Positions 45,394 through 54,742 are shown, counted from the stretch's first letter. The stretch: 64,000 bases of DNA from an uncultured Rhizobiaceae group bacterium (GCA_937958815.1 CALGMR010000003.1:1-64000), one strand, 5' to 3'. Program-made: numbers and translations. Notes: generated from the sequence alone by a model not told the origin.

Positions 45394-45426
45394 AAAAACC
45401 CGGCCACAAATTCGAACCGGGTTTTT
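45394..45426 (-). terminator. Rho-independent terminator of carD
   Basis: On the minus strand: AAAAACCCGG, a 13-base loop, CCGGGTTTTTG. The stem is 10 bp including A-T pairs and ends in a T-run. It begins 17 bp after the carD stop. The symmetric A and T runs could make it work in both directions. Confidence 0.8.
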
Positions 45427-45442
45427 AGATTTAGGGCTTCAA

Positions 45443-46048
45443 TCAAGCAGCTGCTTCAGCTTTATCACCACCTTCAGAAGATTTGCCGTCAGCCGCTGCA
45501 TCACCCTCTTCTTCTTCTGGTTTCGGACCACGACGCGGCCCCTTAGCCAAATTGGCCTCCAGCAAGAGAACAGCTTCAGTTTCTGAAATCTTCTTGACCA
45601 CAGACACTTCTCGCGCTGTCCGTTCAAGTGCAGCTTCATACAATTGACGCTCTGAGTAAGACTGTTCCGGCTGGTTTTCAGAACGGAACAAATCCCGCAC
45701 GACCTCGGCAATTTGGTTCAAGTCACCAGAATTGATCTTGGCATCATATTCCTGGGCACGACGGCTCCACATGGTGCGCTTAATCCGAGCACGACCCTGA
45801 ACAGTTTTCAGCGCCTTCTCAACAACGGCATCATCGGCAACTTTGCGCAAACCTACGGATTCAATCTTGGGAACAGGAACCCGCAATCTCATTTTGTCTT
45901 TGGCAAAATCAATCACCAAGAGTTCCAGAGAAAATTCAGCAACTTCTTCTTGCACAATATCAATAATTTGACCCACACCATGCGCGGGATAAACGACGAA
46001 TTCGCCGGTCTTAAAACCCTGTCTTTGGATCGTTTTCTTGGCTGCCAT
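45443..46048 (-). CDS. carD: CarD family transcriptional regulator
   Basis: 201 residues from the ATG at 46048, with AAGGAG nine bases upstream; longer in-frame starts are unlikely. The N-terminal RNA-polymerase-interaction (Tudor-like) domain has FVVYPAHGVGQI and the DNA-contacting helical domain follows with RAQEYDAKINSGDLNQIAEV and LYEAALERTAREVS. The tail is acidic and low-complexity. CarD stabilises open complexes; in Rhodobacter it activates many promoters, including rRNA ones, that lack T at the last -10 position. The rRNA promoter at 825-853 is of that kind. Inverted repeat 46101-46120 lies upstream. Confidence 0.94.
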   Translation of the reverse strand: MAAKKTIQRQGFKTGEFVVYPAHGVGQIIDIVQEEVAEFSLELLVIDFAKDKMRLRVPVPKIESVGLRKVADDAVVEKALKTVQGRARIKRTMWSRRAQEYDAKINSGDLNQIAEVVRDLFRSENQPEQSYSERQLYEAALERTAREVSVVKKISETEAVLLLEANLAKGPRRGPKPEEEEGDAAADGKSSEGGDKAEAAA

Positions 46049-46430
46049 GCCTTTTCGCTCCTTAATGACGACCTTTGAAACAAGGCCGCTTTTGTTGGCA
46101 CTGTGCAAACACATGCACAGCACAAAGAATGATTGAGCTTGAGATGAAGCCCTTTGCCCATTTGGCTCTGAAAAAGCCTGCTACAAAGAACAGGTGTCAA
46201 AATTACGACCACAAAATGGAACTGCTTTCACATAAAGAAGCACGATGCCTGATATGTTGTGGTGGATTTATTGACGGCTTTCAAAACAGGGGAAGCACAA
46301 CAGACATAGTCTTTGTTACAACAACCCCTTCAAAACTTAACGGTTAAATTTCAATACACTAAAAATGGTCAAAATTCAACGCAAAAGGCGGTTAGAACCT
46401 TTTGCTACCCTCAATATCAACATTTGTTGG
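46049..46430. other. 382-bp gap between fdxA and carD
   Basis: No credible gene on either strand. It should hold the carD promoter and the end of the fdxA transcript. A perfect -35-like TTGACA lies on the minus strand at 46195-46200 but without a convincing -10. The inverted repeat at 46101-46120 is listed separately. No strong terminator for fdxA was seen. Confidence 0.5.
46101..46120 (-). repeat. inverted repeat in the carD leader
   Basis: Perfect 7-bp arms CTGTGCA and TGCACAG with a 6-base spacer, about 53 bp upstream of the carD ATG. It may be an operator or a leader hairpin that controls carD; role unknown. Confidence 0.4.
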
Positions 46431-46769
46431 TTAATTGCCGGCACCTGGTTCAGCAGAGAAATATTTGTCGAATTTGTCTTTTTCGCCATCGAACTTTTCA
46501 GCATCGGTCGGGGCATCACCCTTTTCAATGATATTCGGCCACTTTTCGGCGTATTCCGTATTCACCTTCAACCATTTGTCTAAACCAGGCTCGGTGTCAG
46601 GCTTAATCGCTTCAGCAGGGCATTCCGGTTCGCAAACGCCGCAGTCAATGCACTCGTCCGGATGAATAACGAGCATGTTTTCGCCTTCGTAAAAGCAATC
46701 CACGGGGCACACTTCCACGCAATCCATGTATTTGCATTTGATGCAATTGTCGGTGACAAGATAAGTCAT
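46431..46769 (-). CDS. fdxA: 7Fe ferredoxin (FdxA/FdII)
   Basis: 112 residues. Cluster-binding cysteines appear as [14 protein letters not shown] and [12 protein letters not shown], the pattern of 7Fe or 8Fe ferredoxins with one 3Fe-4S and one 4Fe-4S cluster. The longer C-terminal part (about 60-112), including [13 protein letters not shown], is the mark of the FdxA branch in proteobacteria. It carries electrons in the cytoplasm; partner enzymes are unknown. It lies in the conserved helicase-S4-fdxA-carD gene string. Confidence 0.95.
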   Translation of the reverse strand: MTYLVTDNCIKCKYMDCVEVCPVDCFYEGENMLVIHPDECIDCGVCEPECPAEAIKPDTEPGLDKWLKVNTEYAEKWPNIIEKGDAPTDAEKFDGEKDKFDKYFSAEPGAGN

Positions 46770-46799
46770 GTGTTGTCAACATTCTCAAAAAGACGAAAT

Positions 46800-46828
46800 C
46801 GCTCATTGCTTAGCGTTTCAATTGAGCG
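46800..46828 (-). terminator. possible terminator after the S4 gene
   Basis: On the minus strand, a stem CGCTCAATTG / CAATGAGCG with one bulged base around a 10-nt loop, followed by ATTTCGTCTTTTTG. It is 75 nt after the S4 stop and before fdxA. The T-run is interrupted, so efficiency is uncertain. Confidence 0.35.
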
Positions 46829-46902
46829 AAAACAAGAAAAACTGTTCGCGTCAATCTGTCATTGAAGAGATGAATTTTGCACGTATTCCACAATTGGCAA
46901 CG

Positions 46903-47322
46903 TCAGTCCTCATCATAGTCTGACCGAGCTGCATTTTCGCGAAAACGCATCGTTTCGCGACGTTGTTTTTTGGTCGGGCGGCCAGCCCCTTCATCACGCA
47001 CAGCAACAGTGTCGGTAGACCAGACTATATCTTCCTTTTTGGAAGGTGGTGGCGACAGGTCTTCATAAAGAAGTTGTGCTTCGGGCGCCGGCCCTCGTCT
47101 TGTCCCGGGTGCCTGAACCTTCAACACTTTAATTTGACGCTCAAGCGCAATCGTCAGCACATCGCCTACAGATATGTTGGAACTGACCGAAGAAATCCGC
47201 GTGCTGTTCACACGCACTTTTCCAGTTTTGATAATGTTCTGCGCTCGGGAGCGAGTCTTCACAACCCGCGCATACCACAACCATTTGTCGACACGGATTT
47301 TTCCTGACCCGGTGTCCACCAT
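46903..47322 (-). CDS. S4-domain RNA-binding protein (Hsp15-like)
   Basis: 139 residues. The S4 domain at about 8-70 has IRVDKWLWYARVVKTRSRAQ, then GKVRVNSTRISS, the same layout as heat-shock protein 15, which binds the 50S subunit with stalled nascent chain and recycles it. The C-terminal half is basic (RRETMRFRENAARS). It starts 2 bp after the stop of the helicase gene, so the two are co-translated, suggesting both act on structured RNA. Confidence 0.9.
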   Translation of the reverse strand: MVDTGSGKIRVDKWLWYARVVKTRSRAQNIIKTGKVRVNSTRISSVSSNISVGDVLTIALERQIKVLKVQAPGTRRGPAPEAQLLYEDLSPPPSKKEDIVWSTDTVAVRDEGAGRPTKKQRRETMRFRENAARSDYDED

Positions 47323-47324
47323 AC

Positions 47325-50252
47325 TTATTTTTTTGAAGACAGGTCTGCTTTAAGTGCAGCCAATTTCGCAAAGGGGGAATCCGGATCTGCTTGTTTTTCG
47401 CGCACAGGCTTTTTGTGACGACCGCCACCCTTTGAAAAATCTTTGCGGGGTGGTTTTTTGCCACCATCGCGCTTTTGACCACCATTGTCCTTGCCGCGCC
47501 CACGATTGGCATTGTCTGCGCGTTTAGCACCATGATTGCGATTGCCTTGGCCTCGGTTTTGTCGCCAAATATCTATGCGTTTTGGTTCCGCAGGTTCTGC
47601 ATCATCAGCTTTTTCCGCTGCTGTGCTTTCAGATGCTTTGCCTTCTGGCGTCGTGTCTTCTGGCATCGTGTCTTCTGTGGGCGCAGCGTCGACTTCATCA
47701 CCTGTGCCGGATGCTTGGTCCCACTCGGCGAACTTCGCCAGAACATCTGTTTCCAACATGCTTTCGGCTTTGTACCCAAGACCACGCAAAACATCGCCCA
47801 TGTCTTCATGCGACGCACCCAAAATGGAGAGCATGTCTGGCGTAATAGTAAATCCTGCGCCATCCCATGCCCCCTCGGGGCGTTTTTCAGGCTTGTCTGC
47901 GTTGAAACGCCATCCGGTAGCTGGCCGAATAAAATCAGCCAACCGTTCCAGAATATCGACACGCACGGCTTTTTTGCCCAACACACGCAAACCCGCCAAG
48001 CGATAAAGCGTCTGTTCAAAACTGGTGTCCACGGGCATGGATGTTCGTCCAGCGGCCAAGGCATTCAAGATGTCATCTCGACCTTTGGCGTCCAGACCAT
48101 CGTTTGAAATAGACCAAAGCAGAGACACAAGCGTTGCAGGCGCAGGCTTTAGCAATGCTGGAATAAAAATGTGATACGCGCCAAATCGAACGCCCTTGCG
48201 CCGCAACACTGCACGTTGATCTTGATCTAGCTGGCGAACATCTTCTGCAATGTCGCGGCGATCCACAGTGCCCAAATTTTCCACCATGCGGAACGCAACG
48301 CCACGCGCAATGCCTTCTAATTCCTCACCAGCATCTAAATCCACCAGCGGTTTGATGACGGTTTCAATGTTATGACCAAGCCAACGCTCCAAACGGGCAG
48401 CCACCTTATCACGCGCGGGGCCTGTCAGTTGCTCATCTGCCAACAAAAGAATTTTGGGTTTGAGAACAGTTTCGCCTGCCACAACACGCGCCACGGGTGC
48501 GCCAACCCAGCGCATTGTTCCATCGCCATCAAGAACGATGTCACCATTTGGCGCTGCCCCAAGGCGCTCTGAACGGGCTTCAATTTCGCTGGCCAGAGCT
48601 TTTTGGGCAGCTGTTTTCATGGCTTTCGCATCTGGCCCGTCAGCGGCAGCATCCGCCGTAAAGCGGAACCCTGAAAGCTCCCCTACATGATGTCCTTCAA
48701 CCATGACGGTTCCATCGGATGAAATTTCGGCCTCTAGCATAGTGTTTTCCCGTAGGCGCTTCATGAGCACCGATGTCCTGCGATCAACAAACCGTTTCGT
48801 CAAGCGTTCGTGTAGCGCATCTGACAATCGATCTTCAATAGCCCGTGTTTCCTGTTGCCACCCAACAGCATCTTTCAGCCATTCTTTGCGGTGGGAAACG
48901 AATGTCCAAGTGCGTATATGCGCTATTCGGTTCGAAAGCGCATCAATGTCACCCTCACAATTGTCCGTTTGCTTAACTTGGTTGGCAAACCAGTTTTCAT
49001 CAATAAAGCCGTCATCTGCCAAATCACGATAAATCGTGCCCAGCATATCCGCATGGTTTGCGGGAGCAATTTTCCGATAATCTGGGATTTGAGCAACTTG
49101 CCAGAGCTGTTGCACATCGGCTGCGTTCAAAACGCGTTCGCGTATATCGTTTTGGCCAGCCATTGCCGTCAAAGCACGTTGATCCACCGCCATAGGAGCT
49201 TTCACCAAAACAGGATGTGTGTTGGGGCGTTCAAGACTTTCGATCAATTCAGAAATCGACCCGAATTGCAGATCACGGTTGCGCCATTGCAACAATTTTT
49301 CAGGCGGAAATTCGTGGGTTTCCAACCGCGAAACAAGTTCATCCTCAAACGGGTCCACATTGCCCGTGACGCCAAATGTCCCATCGTGGATATGGCGGCC
49401 AGCGCGGCCAGCGATTTGCGCAAATTCGGCAGGCTTCAACCGACGCGTTTGATATCCGTCAAACTTCTGCTCTTGTGCAAATGCCACATGCTCCACATCA
49501 AGATTAAGCCCCATACCAATGGCATCTGTGGCCACCAGAAAATCAACATCACCGGATTGATACAAGTCTACTTGAGCATTTCTTGTGCGCGGTGAGAGAG
49601 AGCCCAAAACAACCGCAGCTGCACCGCGTTGACGACGAATAAGCTCAGCAATTGCGTAAACTTCATCTGCCGAAAATGCCACAATCGCCGATCGTCTGGG
49701 CAAGCGCGTGATCTTCTTCGAACCCGCATACACCAGCTGGCTCATACGAGGGCGCGTTACAATATTGATGCCGGGCAAAAGCTGCTCAAGCGCGGGGCGC
49801 AAAGTGGCGGCACCCAACAGCATGGTCTCATGGGACCCGCGCAAATTCATCAATCGGTCGGTAAACACATGTCCACGATCCAGATTGGCGGCAAGCTGCA
49901 CTTCGTCAATCGCAAGAAAATGGACATCCACATCAGGTGGCATGGCTTCCACCGTGCACACGCGATATTTTGCACCTTTGGGCAAAATTTTCTCTTCGCC
50001 TGTAATGAGTGCCACTTGGTCAGAACCCACGCGAGCCACCACACGGCCATAAACTTCGCGCGCCAAAAGGCGCAGCGGCAACCCGATCATTCCCGAAGGC
50101 TGCGCCAACATACGCTCAATCGCCAAATGGGTTTTGCCAGTGTTTGTAGGGCCCAAAACGGCTGTTACACCTCTGCCAGAACGCACATTGGCCGCTGGCG
50201 TCATTTTATTGCGCGGCACTTGATCAATTTCAGGATGGGAATTGCGGTTCAT
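47325..50252 (-). CDS. Suv3-like DExH helicase
   Basis: About 975 residues from the ATG at 50252; a TTG ten codons upstream is possible. The helicase core opens with VTAVLGPTNTGKTHLAIE (Walker A), DEVQ-type motif II in FLAIDEVQLAANL, and motif VI-like QIAGRAGRHIHDG. This is the Suv3 branch, whose mitochondrial members unwind RNA for degradation. A long middle region is followed by a low-complexity acidic then Arg/Gly/Lys-rich tail (about 850-975) likely to bind RNA. It lies directly upstream of the S4-domain gene. Confidence 0.9.
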   Translation of the reverse strand: MNRNSHPEIDQVPRNKMTPAANVRSGRGVTAVLGPTNTGKTHLAIERMLAQPSGMIGLPLRLLAREVYGRVVARVGSDQVALITGEEKILPKGAKYRVCTVEAMPPDVDVHFLAIDEVQLAANLDRGHVFTDRLMNLRGSHETMLLGAATLRPALEQLLPGINIVTRPRMSQLVYAGSKKITRLPRRSAIVAFSADEVYAIAELIRRQRGAAAVVLGSLSPRTRNAQVDLYQSGDVDFLVATDAIGMGLNLDVEHVAFAQEQKFDGYQTRRLKPAEFAQIAGRAGRHIHDGTFGVTGNVDPFEDELVSRLETHEFPPEKLLQWRNRDLQFGSISELIESLERPNTHPVLVKAPMAVDQRALTAMAGQNDIRERVLNAADVQQLWQVAQIPDYRKIAPANHADMLGTIYRDLADDGFIDENWFANQVKQTDNCEGDIDALSNRIAHIRTWTFVSHRKEWLKDAVGWQQETRAIEDRLSDALHERLTKRFVDRRTSVLMKRLRENTMLEAEISSDGTVMVEGHHVGELSGFRFTADAAADGPDAKAMKTAAQKALASEIEARSERLGAAPNGDIVLDGDGTMRWVGAPVARVVAGETVLKPKILLLADEQLTGPARDKVAARLERWLGHNIETVIKPLVDLDAGEELEGIARGVAFRMVENLGTVDRRDIAEDVRQLDQDQRAVLRRKGVRFGAYHIFIPALLKPAPATLVSLLWSISNDGLDAKGRDDILNALAAGRTSMPVDTSFEQTLYRLAGLRVLGKKAVRVDILERLADFIRPATGWRFNADKPEKRPEGAWDGAGFTITPDMLSILGASHEDMGDVLRGLGYKAESMLETDVLAKFAEWDQASGTGDEVDAAPTEDTMPEDTTPEGKASESTAAEKADDAEPAEPKRIDIWRQNRGQGNRNHGAKRADNANRGRGKDNGGQKRDGGKKPPRKDFSKGGGRHKKPVREKQADPDSPFAKLAALKADLSSKK

Positions 50253-50343
50253 TGGGAAATCTTGCACGTCGAATTGGTTCAAACGTAACAGATCGCGAAC
50301 CCATTGGCTTCACAAATAAGGACTACGCACGAAAATTTCGACG

Positions 50344-51147
50344 TTATGAGGCTTTGAATGAATAAGCCTTGCCCGATGCCGTACCACGACGGGTTTTTAC
50401 TCTAAAACTGTAAAGAGCATAGACATTGGTCTGTCCAACACGAGCCATCGAAATCTCCAAATCACGATTGGCTTTCATAAAGCGCGTAGATTTCCCTTCC
50501 AATCGCATACCCGCAACGGGTTGATAACGAATGGCACAGGTGAACACTTCACCTTTGAAACCATCGGCAGACCGCACAGCTTTCGATTTGAAGGACAATT
50601 TCAAATTCACACGGTTTTTACCGTCGAAAATGGGCAGTGTGCGATTGCAAACGCTTTTGCCATTTCCAACTTCACCATCGGCCACCGGGAAAACCAATGC
50701 ACTGATCGGATCAATGACATTTTGAATATGATTGTTTTCAAGTTTGGCAGCACCTCTTTTGTATTTGATTTTCGGTTTAACGGACCGATTGACCACACTG
50801 CCATTGGCAAAGGCGATTTTTACAAACCCCTTTTTCTTGCGCTGGCGAAAATTGATTGATTGCGCCTTTGGAACGGGGTTGCCTGCACGAAACGAGCCTT
50901 TCGCGGAGAATTGAGCCTTTGTGTCGGCAACAATTGCCACAACGGCGTTGGTTTTCATGGTGCCAACCAAACTGTAATTGGTTTCATCAACACGCAGAGA
51001 ATTTTTCATCTTTCCAACACTAAGACCCAAATATGAGATCGTGTATTTGGCCTGCAAACGCGTTTCAGCAGCTTGAACGGCGTTCACACTTGCGATTCCT
51101 GTCATCACAACAAACGCAGCTGCACTTGGCTTAAAAAGTGGCGTCAT
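50344..51147 (-). CDS. DUF3108 exported protein
   Basis: 267 residues from the ATG at 51147 with AGGGA upstream. A signal peptide (about 1-27, ending NAVQA) is followed by the DUF3108 body: TRLQAKYTISYLGLSVGKMK at the start of the mature part, YSLVGTMKTNAVV, and IDPISALVFPV. The repeated strands suggest a beta-barrel or clamshell like LolA-type carriers, but no function is established. In rhizobia it lies between rpmB and the helicase; here two extra genes separate it from rpmB. Confidence 0.85.
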   Translation of the reverse strand: MTPLFKPSAAAFVVMTGIASVNAVQAAETRLQAKYTISYLGLSVGKMKNSLRVDETNYSLVGTMKTNAVVAIVADTKAQFSAKGSFRAGNPVPKAQSINFRQRKKKGFVKIAFANGSVVNRSVKPKIKYKRGAAKLENNHIQNVIDPISALVFPVADGEVGNGKSVCNRTLPIFDGKNRVNLKLSFKSKAVRSADGFKGEVFTCAIRYQPVAGMRLEGKSTRFMKANRDLEISMARVGQTNVYALYSFRVKTRRGTASGKAYSFKAS

Positions 51148-51302
51148 AAATAGGTCCCTTAGGATGGCCATAGAATATATATGTTCCAAATCATCGAGAA
51201 CTGAAAGGAACGCGCTTCTCTAGAACATTGGGAATGGGGCAGAATTAGGAAATTTCATTTAAAACACTGTAGGCGCTGACAAAGGGAAACCGCCAAAACC
51301 TG

Positions 51303-52955
51303 TCACTGGGGCTTCAAAACACCTTTATAAGAAACAATCAGCCCAATCAGGGGCGCTGCAATCTCCACATCGAAACAGAATTGCCCGTCCTTTTGTGTTT
51401 CAAAACTGCGCCCTTTGGGCAGCAGGAATTTGGGCAAAGGAAGTCCCAGCAATGACCAGTGCCTTGGTATGAGGAACATTCGCTCTTCTTCAATCACCAA
51501 AGCCAGAGCCACCGTGATCAATCCAAAACGTTCGTTCAACAAATGCTGGGCTCTCCCCTCACCCGCACTTTGAAACGACGAGAATTTTTGACCATCAAAG
51601 TTTCTCAACCACAACTCGCCACCGTCGCGGCACATCATCTCAACGTGTACTGGCATCGATGGTGCTGACTTTGGGAACCCAATAACCTTGGCAATGCCCC
51701 GGGCTAAAATCCCACTGCCACGCTTTACCTCAGCCACCCCCGACCACTTGCGCGGTTCTAAACCGTCATGAATCGCTTGCACTTGTGGCGGAAGATCCTC
51801 AAATGCGCTCCCTAAAACACGGCGGTAGAGCGGTTGATTGAGCGAAGGCTCAAAGCGGAAGCCTGTGCATATGGCGCGCTTTTGAAAACCGGGCTCATAA
51901 TCTTTCAATTTCAACTCACCAGCGCGCGCACCCGAAATTGGCAAATCGCCATTGAAACACTTTCGCACAATCGCTTCAGCAGCCATTGAAGGGATATACG
52001 GCCCCGTATCTCCTTCGGCCAACATGTGCCACGTGCGCACAATTTTGCGCCCGTTTTGCAAACCAGATGCCTCGACAAACATTCCGCCACGGTGTTCGCC
52101 AAATTTCGCCAGATTGAGAACTTTATGAAACAGACCTGCAAATTGCGCCAAAGATGGCAGGCGCAATGGTTGTCTTAATCTTGCGTAGACATTCAAACCG
52201 CGATGCAACACTTCAGGTAAGGGGCCAGCACCCATCCAAATGTCCTGCAAATCCTTATACTTCACCGGATTGGTTTGCAGATCAGGCACATCCACCAATG
52301 AAAAGTGTCGGTTTGCAAGGGGCAATTTTCCCGGCACAGCAATTGTGTAGCGCATGGTCTCCGCCAGCGCAGTTGCGGTGGTTTGCTTCCCGTTGCGTTG
52401 CAGTTTTATGTCTGTTCCGGCGTAACTTAATATGGCGCGCATCACGTTCAAACCAATACCCGCATGGGGCGAAGGCGCGACGCCTCCCTTTACCCTTTGC
52501 ACTGTCATGTCTTTTGAAAGCTCATGCAAAACTGCACCACTCAGAACAGGATAACTGCTCACACCCGACAATATGAACACACCCGCTTCTTTTGCAGCTT
52601 CGTCAAATTGTGAAACGCCAAACACAAAATCTGCGGCATCTGCGAGATCAAGATAATTCACTCCGCAAGCAATGCAGTTTCCAATCACAGTGTATCGCGC
52701 GTCGCCATAATCTTGAAAGGGGCCTGAAGCATCCACCACAATGTTTGGCATTTCGCTTTTAAGCGCAACGCCAATGTCTTTTCGGTCAAGCTGAAATGGT
52801 CTTAGGCTGGCCACGGATTTGATGCTTTTGCAGAATGTCTCAACTCGCTCGGCGTTACGCCCGCAGATCAAGAGTTCCAGTCCGTCAATGTCGCTTAGCA
52901 TCTCGGCAAGGCGCCCGCCAAAGACACCGTATCCACCGAGGACCAATACTTTCAT
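51303..52955 (-). CDS. saccharopine dehydrogenase-like reductase with DUF4166
   Basis: 550 residues. The N-terminal Rossmann fold (VLVLGGYGVFGGRLAEML, 3-20) and the VVDASGPFQDYG and GVNYLDLADAADFV segments match the saccharopine dehydrogenase NADP domain. The C-terminal third (about 370-550), with LGSAFEDLPPQVQAIHDG and FLIPRHWSLLGLPLPKFLLP, fits DUF4166. The fusion is known in several bacteria but uncharacterised; a membrane-lipid or sterol-like substrate has been proposed for related proteins only by analogy. Its ATG overlaps the TGA of the upstream DCC gene (ATGA), so the two are coupled. Confidence 0.82.
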   Translation of the reverse strand: MKVLVLGGYGVFGGRLAEMLSDIDGLELLICGRNAERVETFCKSIKSVASLRPFQLDRKDIGVALKSEMPNIVVDASGPFQDYGDARYTVIGNCIACGVNYLDLADAADFVFGVSQFDEAAKEAGVFILSGVSSYPVLSGAVLHELSKDMTVQRVKGGVAPSPHAGIGLNVMRAILSYAGTDIKLQRNGKQTTATALAETMRYTIAVPGKLPLANRHFSLVDVPDLQTNPVKYKDLQDIWMGAGPLPEVLHRGLNVYARLRQPLRLPSLAQFAGLFHKVLNLAKFGEHRGGMFVEASGLQNGRKIVRTWHMLAEGDTGPYIPSMAAEAIVRKCFNGDLPISGARAGELKLKDYEPGFQKRAICTGFRFEPSLNQPLYRRVLGSAFEDLPPQVQAIHDGLEPRKWSGVAEVKRGSGILARGIAKVIGFPKSAPSMPVHVEMMCRDGGELWLRNFDGQKFSSFQSAGEGRAQHLLNERFGLITVALALVIEEERMFLIPRHWSLLGLPLPKFLLPKGRSFETQKDGQFCFDVEIAAPLIGLIVSYKGVLKPQ

Positions 52956-53410
52956 TTCAACAGTCTCGTTTGAACGTCTGGATCAGGCATTGAACACATG
53001 TCAGTTCGCCCAAAAAACCGATACCTGTTTCTAGCGACCAAATTGTAGAAAAAATCCTGCACGGGTTTGGGAAGTATGTTTAAGACCATGAGTCCCTTCC
53101 AAACGCCACCCAATTTAACACCAGCGCAAATGATAGCTTCAAGTGAGGCATAGGCCTTACCGTTTTCGACGTAAAGCCACGAAGCGGGATCATCAGGATT
53201 CAAACCATAATGGGACAACAATGCCGTTCCCACAGCTGACTGAACTGGAATTATCGTAAAGGCATGTTGTCGGTCGTTGCGCGCAATCCATGCAGCCCCT
53301 TTTGCGCACAATCCGCATTGAGAATCCATGACAGTAAACACGTCAGAAGCTTCAAATGGAGGAACCGAAGCATCTTGAAGATAGGAAAAAGAATCGTGGT
53401 GAATACGCAT
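52952..53410 (-). CDS. DCC family thiol-disulfide oxidoreductase-like (DUF393)
   Basis: 152 residues. The family pattern appears as VMDSQCGLCAKGAAWI, with a CxxC redox pair in place of the DxxCxxC that names the family, then IIPVQSAVGTALLSHYGL and a late RNRYRFFGRTDMC. DCC proteins are predicted thioredoxin-like or membrane-associated; none is well characterised. It overlaps the start of the DUF4166 gene by 4 bp. The pair forms a unit inserted between DUF3108 and rpmB. Confidence 0.8.
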   Translation of the reverse strand: MRIHHDSFSYLQDASVPPFEASDVFTVMDSQCGLCAKGAAWIARNDRQHAFTIIPVQSAVGTALLSHYGLNPDDPASWLYVENGKAYASLEAIICAGVKLGGVWKGLMVLNILPKPVQDFFYNLVARNRYRFFGRTDMCSMPDPDVQTRLLK

Positions 53411-53512
53411 ACTGACACACTATCTGGGCTTTCTAGCCGTGCCTATGACGCATAGTGTCCCTACATTGCAGAAAAACTCGACAGATTCAGCCAAGAGAAT
53501 GGTCGAAAACTC

Positions 53513-53541
53513 TTGACGAATTTGCATTGCGCTCCTATGAA
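53513..53541 (+). promoter_or_regulatory. probable rpmB promoter
   Basis: TTGACG (53513-53518), 17-bp spacer, TATGAA (53536-53541), 112 bp before the rpmB ATG. The -35 TTGACG equals that of the rRNA promoter at 848-853, and the -10 again lacks T at its last base. Confidence 0.6.
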
Positions 53542-53653
53542 ACCGCAACTTTTCCGTTGTTGGTGAAGACTTGTCGACCGTTCGCAATTGTGTGACGGGG
53601 CAAATCGACCTGTTTCAGGCCACATCAACACGCATTATTTAAAGGTACGAACC

Positions 53654-53950
53654 ATGTCTCGTGTTTGTGAACTAAGCGGTAAATCCGTCATGACTGGCAA
53701 CAATGTAAGCCACGCGAACAACAAAACGCGTCGCCGCTTTTTGCCAAACCTCGTAAACGTCACTCTTATGAGTGAAGCTTTGAACCAGCGTATTCGCCTT
53801 CGCGTGTCTGCTTCTGCTCTTCGCACGGTAGAACATCGTGGCGGTCTGGACGCTTTCTTGCTGAAAGAAAAGGAAGGCAATCTGTCTCCCAAAGCTGCAA
53901 TTATCCGCCGTCAGGTGGCAAAAAAACTTGCTGAAAACGCCGCTGCTTAA
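53654..53950 (+). CDS. rpmB: 50S ribosomal protein L28
   Basis: 98 residues from the ATG at 53654 with AAGG nine bases upstream; a longer frame from 53588 has no homology. Opens with the L28 pattern [20 protein letters not shown] and [12 protein letters not shown]. The alphaproteobacterial C-terminal extension ([20 protein letters not shown]) is present. It is a small basic protein of the large ribosomal subunit. A strong terminator follows 25 bp after the stop. Confidence 0.98.
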   Translation: MSRVCELSGKSVMTGNNVSHANNKTRRRFLPNLVNVTLMSEALNQRIRLRVSASALRTVEHRGGLDAFLLKEKEGNLSPKAAIIRRQVAKKLAENAAA

Positions 53951-53975
53951 CAGCCCCGAATTTCAGTAATTTTTG

Positions 53976-54004
53976 AAGGGCGGTCAAAACCGCCCTTTTC
54001 TTTT
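53976..54004 (+). terminator. Rho-independent terminator of rpmB
   Basis: Perfect 9-bp stem AAGGGCGGT / ACCGCCCTT with loop CAAA, followed by TTCTTTT. It separates rpmB from the downstream transporter gene, which must have its own promoter or rely on read-through. Confidence 0.88.
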
Positions 54005-54062
54005 GCGCATCTGCGCAATCAACACGCGCGGCAGCGCATTAAAATTGAACGGGAGCCTCCCC

Positions 54063-54722
54063 ATGCAAAACTCGGCATCACACCAAGCCACAAATTCGTC
54101 TTCAACCATGACCATCGTCGGCCTCGTGGCTGCAATGGTATATGTGGTCGTACTTTCAAACGTGCTCGTCCAATACCCGCTCAATGCGGAAATTGGTGGC
54201 ATTCAAATGAAAGACCTGCTCACGTTGGGCGCCTTCACCTATCCGCTCGCTTTTTTCGTGACGGATGCAACCAACAGACATTTTGGGCCAAACAAAGCGC
54301 GCCTTGTGGTTCTGGCTGGTTTCGCAATCGCTGTGTTGTGGAGCATCTGGCTTGCAACACCGCGTATCGCAATTGCATCAGGCAGCGCATTTTTGATCGC
54401 GCAATTCCTTGATGTTTCGGTGTTCAACCGTTTGCGTCAAACCGCTTGGTGGTTGGCCCCACTCGTGTCCAGCGTCATCGGCTCTATCGTAGACACAGTG
54501 CTGTTTTTCGGAATCGCATTTGCACCCATGTTCAACGCCTTAGACTTTGGCGGGAAAGATGGCTCTCTAGCCTTTGGCGTTCCGTTTCTCGGTGTGGGCG
54601 GAGAAGTTCCACTTTGGGTATCACTCGCCATGGGTGATTTCATCGTGAAAATTCTAATCAGTCTGGCGATGCTTTTGCCCTATGCAGTTGTCGCAAAACG
54701 CCCTGCAACATCGGTTGCCTAA
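54063..54722 (+). CDS. queuosine precursor transporter (COG1738/YhhQ family)
   Basis: 219 residues from the ATG at 54063 with GGGAG eight bases upstream. Six hydrophobic segments with the VUT-family signature: FFVTDATNRHFGPNKARLVV after helix 2 and ASGSAFLIAQFLDVSVFNRL. YhhQ in E. coli imports the queuosine precursors preQ0 and preQ1, used to modify tRNA at position 34. No preQ1 riboswitch was seen in the 58 bp between the rpmB terminator and the ATG. It converges on tyrC across an inverted repeat. Confidence 0.87.
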   Translation: MQNSASHQATNSSSTMTIVGLVAAMVYVVVLSNVLVQYPLNAEIGGIQMKDLLTLGAFTYPLAFFVTDATNRHFGPNKARLVVLAGFAIAVLWSIWLATPRIAIASGSAFLIAQFLDVSVFNRLRQTAWWLAPLVSSVIGSIVDTVLFFGIAFAPMFNALDFGGKDGSLAFGVPFLGVGGEVPLWVSLAMGDFIVKILISLAMLLPYAVVAKRPATSVA

Positions 54723-54742
54723 AAAGCAACACGCTCAACATC

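Noticed and set aside
47475-49595. Long plus-strand frames of 156-246 codons
   Set aside because: They are antisense to the Suv3-like helicase gene and show no family features.
53951-54062. preQ1 riboswitch before the queuosine precursor transporter
   Set aside because: The space holds the rpmB terminator and a short A-rich stretch; no preQ1 aptamer pattern was seen.
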